Below are positions 61,890-64,000 of a stretch of 64,000 nt of DNA, in pieces. The notes beneath the pieces were generated by a model. That model was given only the letters and a program-made list of their open reading frames with translations, made no database searches and was not told where the DNA came from. Position 1 is the stretch's first letter. Each line of letters opens with the position of its first letter. The translations under genes were made by a program, and so were the position numbers. This DNA comes from Roseibium polysiphoniae (GTDB lineage: Bacteria; Pseudomonadota; Alphaproteobacteria; Rhizobiales; Stappiaceae). The stretch is from contig NZ_JACYXJ010000001.1 in the NCBI RefSeq assembly GCF_014842925.1, forward strand, positions 62,001 to 126,000, given 5' to 3'.

Positions 61890-63431
61890 ATGCAAACAAT
61901 CAGAAAAGCCGCGCTCGGAGCTGCGGCCCTTGTGCTTTCAGCAGGTCCAACGGTCGCTCAATCCATTGATGAGCAGGTCAATGCCTTGTTTTCTTCCTCG
62001 ACGGGCTGGTTTGTCAGCCTGATCTTTAGTCCCTTTCCAGGCACCAGCTTTCCCTGGATCGTTGCTTGGCTAGTCGTCGCCGCAACCATCTTTACCGTCT
62101 ATTTCGGCGTTATTCAGTTCCGCGCCTTTGGTCACGCGATTTCGCTGGTCAAAGGCGATTACTCGGATCCAAATGATGCAGGGGAGGTCAGTCACTTCCA
62201 GGCACTGGCCACAGCCCTTTCGGGAACCGTCGGGCTGGGGAACATCGCCGGGGTGGCCGTCGCCGTCGGCATCGGCGGCCCGGGCGCAACGTTCTGGATG
62301 ATCCTCGCGGGTTTGATGGGCATGGCCTCCAAGTTCACCGAGTGTACGCTGGGCGTGAAGTACCGCAATGAATATGCCGACGGTACGGTCTCCGGCGGCC
62401 CGATGTATTACATCACCAAGGGCTTTGCCGAACGGGGTGTTCCGGGCGGGAAAATCCTTGCGGTGCTCTTTGCGATCTTCTGTATCCTTGGTGCGCTTGG
62501 TGGCGGCAACATGTTCCAGGCCAACCAGGCGCACCAGCAGATCGCTGGCATCGTTGGTGATTATCCAGGCTGGATCACCGGCATCATTTTCGCCGGCGTC
62601 GTCTTTGCTGTCATCATCGGCGGGCTGCAGTCGATCGCAAGCGTGACCGAAAAGGTCGTGCCCTTCATGGGCATTCTCTATGTGCTGGCCGCATTGGTCA
62701 TCATCCTGATGAACGTGGACAAGGTCGGCTGGGCATTTGGCCAGATCTTCGAAGGCGCCTTTACCGGTCTGGGCATTGCGGGCGGTTTCGTCGGGGCCTT
62801 GATCCAGGGCTTCAAGCGCGCGGCCTTCTCCAATGAAGCGGGCGTCGGTTCTGCGGCGATCGCGCACTCTGCGGTTCGCACAAAGGAACCCATCACCGAG
62901 GGTGTCGTCTCTCTGCTTGAACCCTTCATCGACACGGTTGTCATCTGTACAATGACCGCGTTGGTGATCATCATCACGCAGCAGTTGGTGATCGATCCGG
63001 CGACCGGAAACTATCTGGTTGAGAACGGCAGCATCGTGACCGCTTCCGGCGCATCCGGTGTTGGTCTGACCTCGGCTGCCTTCGGCAGTGCGTTCAGCTG
63101 GTTCCCCTATGTCCTGGCCGTCGCGGTGATCCTCTTCGCCTTTTCGACAATGATTTCCTGGTCCTACTACGGTCTGAAAGCCTGGACCTACCTGTTCGGT
63201 GAAGGCAAATCCAAGGAGATCGTCTTCAAGGTCATCTTCTGCATTTTCGTCGTCATTGGTGCCGCGGCCAATCTTGGGCCGGTCATTGATTTCTCCGATG
63301 CGGCCATCTTCGCCATGGCGGTCGTCAACATCATTGGACTTTATGTCCTGATGCCGGTCGTGAAGCGGGAGATGATCAGCTACATGGAACGCCTGAAATC
63401 AGGTGAAATCCGCAAGTTCAAGAGCCACTGA
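61890..63431 (+). CDS. AGCS-family sodium:alanine/glycine symporter
   Basis: 513-aa sodium:amino acid symporter. N-terminus has an extra signal-like segment ([20 protein letters not shown] to VAQ) before the first AGCS helix, as in many alphaproteobacterial members. Family motifs: [21 protein letters not shown] near residue 105-125, [38 protein letters not shown] near residue 315 and [17 protein letters not shown] later. Imports alanine or glycine with Na+. Probably co-transcribed with the universal stress protein. A terminator follows. Confidence 0.94.
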   Translation: MQTIRKAALGAAALVLSAGPTVAQSIDEQVNALFSSSTGWFVSLIFSPFPGTSFPWIVAWLVVAATIFTVYFGVIQFRAFGHAISLVKGDYSDPNDAGEVSHFQALATALSGTVGLGNIAGVAVAVGIGGPGATFWMILAGLMGMASKFTECTLGVKYRNEYADGTVSGGPMYYITKGFAERGVPGGKILAVLFAIFCILGALGGGNMFQANQAHQQIAGIVGDYPGWITGIIFAGVVFAVIIGGLQSIASVTEKVVPFMGILYVLAALVIILMNVDKVGWAFGQIFEGAFTGLGIAGGFVGALIQGFKRAAFSNEAGVGSAAIAHSAVRTKEPITEGVVSLLEPFIDTVVICTMTALVIIITQQLVIDPATGNYLVENGSIVTASGASGVGLTSAAFGSAFSWFPYVLAVAVILFAFSTMISWSYYGLKAWTYLFGEGKSKEIVFKVIFCIFVVIGAAANLGPVIDFSDAAIFAMAVVNIIGLYVLMPVVKREMISYMERLKSGEIRKFKSH

Positions 63432-63472
63432 GCCCTAGAACACAGCACGGACAAACAAGAAGGCCCGGGACA

Positions 63473-63500
63473 GATCGCTCCGGGCTTTTTGCATGCAGGA
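63473..63500 (+). terminator. Rho-independent terminator of the AGCS gene
   Basis: Stem GCCCGG / CCGGGC with an 11-nt loop followed by five Ts, 41 nt after the symporter stop. Confidence 0.8.
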
Positions 63501-63808
63501 TCAGGTTTTCTGTAAGGGCAGCCGCCGAGCGAGTTGGGCAAGAGCTTGTCGCAAGCGTGTCCCAAGAGCACGCCGCCGTGCGGGCTGTAGGTAAGCGCAA
63601 ACGCAGCATTTATCCTCTTTAGGACGCAATTTCGGGGATGGAGAAGCCGGTCGATTACCTTGGGTGCTTTTGCTCACAAAAGGCCGGGCTTCACATGGTT
63701 TTAAGACACGAAAGAAAACCCACTCGACGCGGTTCATCTTCAAGGCTACAACGCGAAATTAGACACTAGAAATCGCGTGTAAATCGCGATCGGCCGGGAG
63801 GTCCCAAG
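63501..63808. other. Intergenic region upstream of the aminotransferase
   Basis: 308 bp with no supported gene. A direct repeat AAATCGCG-TGT-AAATCGCG at about 63769-63787 lies just before the aminotransferase ribosome-binding site (GGGAGG). An 80-codon minus-strand frame (63501-63743) is not convincing. Confidence 0.4.
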
Positions 63809-64000
63809 ATGAAATCCACCAATCCCGTTTTCACTGGGCTGGAAACCACGATTTTCGAAACCATGTCGCGGCTGGCAATGGCGCATGAAGCCGTGAATCT
63901 GGGGCAGGGATTTCCCGATGTGGACGGTCCCTTGGACATTCGTGAGACCGCGGCAAGGGCACTGGTTGACGGACCGAACCAGTATCCGCCCATGCTGGGC
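63809..64000 (+). CDS. Class I/II aminotransferase (3' partial)
   Basis: Start of a PLP-dependent aminotransferase cut by the right edge: 64 codons from ATG 63809 after GGGAGG. The visible sequence has FETMSRLAMAHEAVNLGQGF followed by PDVDGPLDIRETAA and NQYPPMLG, the N-terminal pattern of YbdL/KAT-type fold I aminotransferases (methionine, kynurenine or aspartate). The catalytic lysine lies beyond the window, so function is only to family level. Confidence 0.85.
   Translation, partial: MKSTNPVFTGLETTIFETMSRLAMAHEAVNLGQGFPDVDGPLDIRETAARALVDGPNQYPPMLG

Noticed and set aside
63501..63743. 80-codon minus-strand frame before the aminotransferase
   Set aside because: Arg/Pro/Lys-rich, no ribosome-binding site, overlaps the terminator side of the AGCS gene. 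Not convincing.
1..64000. CRISPR arrays, prophage, integrons, rRNA or tRNA genes
   Set aside because: No regularly spaced repeats, phage structural genes, integrase genes or conserved RNA gene sequences were seen on either strand.

Overview
The window looks like a chromosomal segment of a free-living, metabolically versatile alphaproteobacterium. Evidence: a complete form I (copper-molybdenum) carbon monoxide dehydrogenase cluster, a tartrate pathway of the Agrobacterium ttu type, a separate mnmD gene beside a stand-alone MnmC2-like oxidase gene, TGA-N9-TCA boxes like rhizobial RirA iron-responsive operators, and even, fairly GC-rich composition. A marine Hyphomicrobiales lineage such as Stappiaceae (Roseibium/Labrenzia/Stappia) fits best, but this is inference from gene content. 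I see no rRNA, tRNA, CRISPR array, prophage or intact insertion sequence; the only mobile trace is a short IS3-type transposase remnant near 17.9-18.0 kb.

Layout. 1-5.4 kb: an oligopeptide-type ABC transporter operon whose binding-protein gene runs off the left edge. 5.7-13.9 kb: a tartrate/glycerate module, with ttuC-ttuD-ttuE (tartrate dehydrogenase, glycerate 2-kinase, pyruvate kinase) on the minus strand, a divergent LysR regulator, and a TAXI-type TRAP transporter whose two genes are both broken. Two inverted copies of a 30-bp promoter/operator sequence bracket the LysR gene and tie the enzyme and transporter operons into one regulon. 14.1-24.8 kb: an iron-acquisition island with an AraC regulator, two paralogous TonB-dependent receptors, a DUF2218 protein, a TetR regulator and a four-gene iron-chelate ABC importer; operator-like sequences connect the regulators to the receptors. 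24.9-30.2 kb: a run of secreted or membrane redox genes (multicopper oxidase, exported amidohydrolase, FixH/YtkA-like protein, diheme peroxidase, intradiol-like protein, ferric-reductase-like membrane protein) that I cannot assign to a known pathway.

30.3-34.0 kb: YbaK-type deacylase, a small membrane protein, a divergent mnmC2-like/mnmD pair and an SDR. 34.4-43.8 kb: coxC-like MHYT-LytTR sensor followed by coxMSLDEFG and a small Cys-containing membrane protein; CoxL carries the AYRCSFR loop that marks true CO-oxidising enzymes. 43.8-50.3 kb: CPA1 antiporter with a cyclic-nucleotide-binding tail, DMT exporter, malate synthase G, and a self-contained promoter-small ORF-terminator unit. 50.3-55.3 kb: ArsR regulator with two small ABM-fold proteins, then a histidine kinase/response regulator pair divergent from a secreted multi-EF-hand protein. 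55.3-64 kb: ornithine/lysine-type decarboxylase behind a long structured leader, acetyltransferase, adenylate/guanylate cyclase with a hairpin over its start codon, SulP transporter, universal stress protein with a perfect FNR/FixK box upstream, AGCS symporter, and the start of a class I aminotransferase cut by the right edge.

The most rewarding leads are regulatory: the duplicated LysR-linked promoter elements, the shared TetR/iron-box architecture at two iron promoters, the 50.0-50.3 kb mini-unit, the decarboxylase leader RNA and the redox cluster at 25-30 kb.
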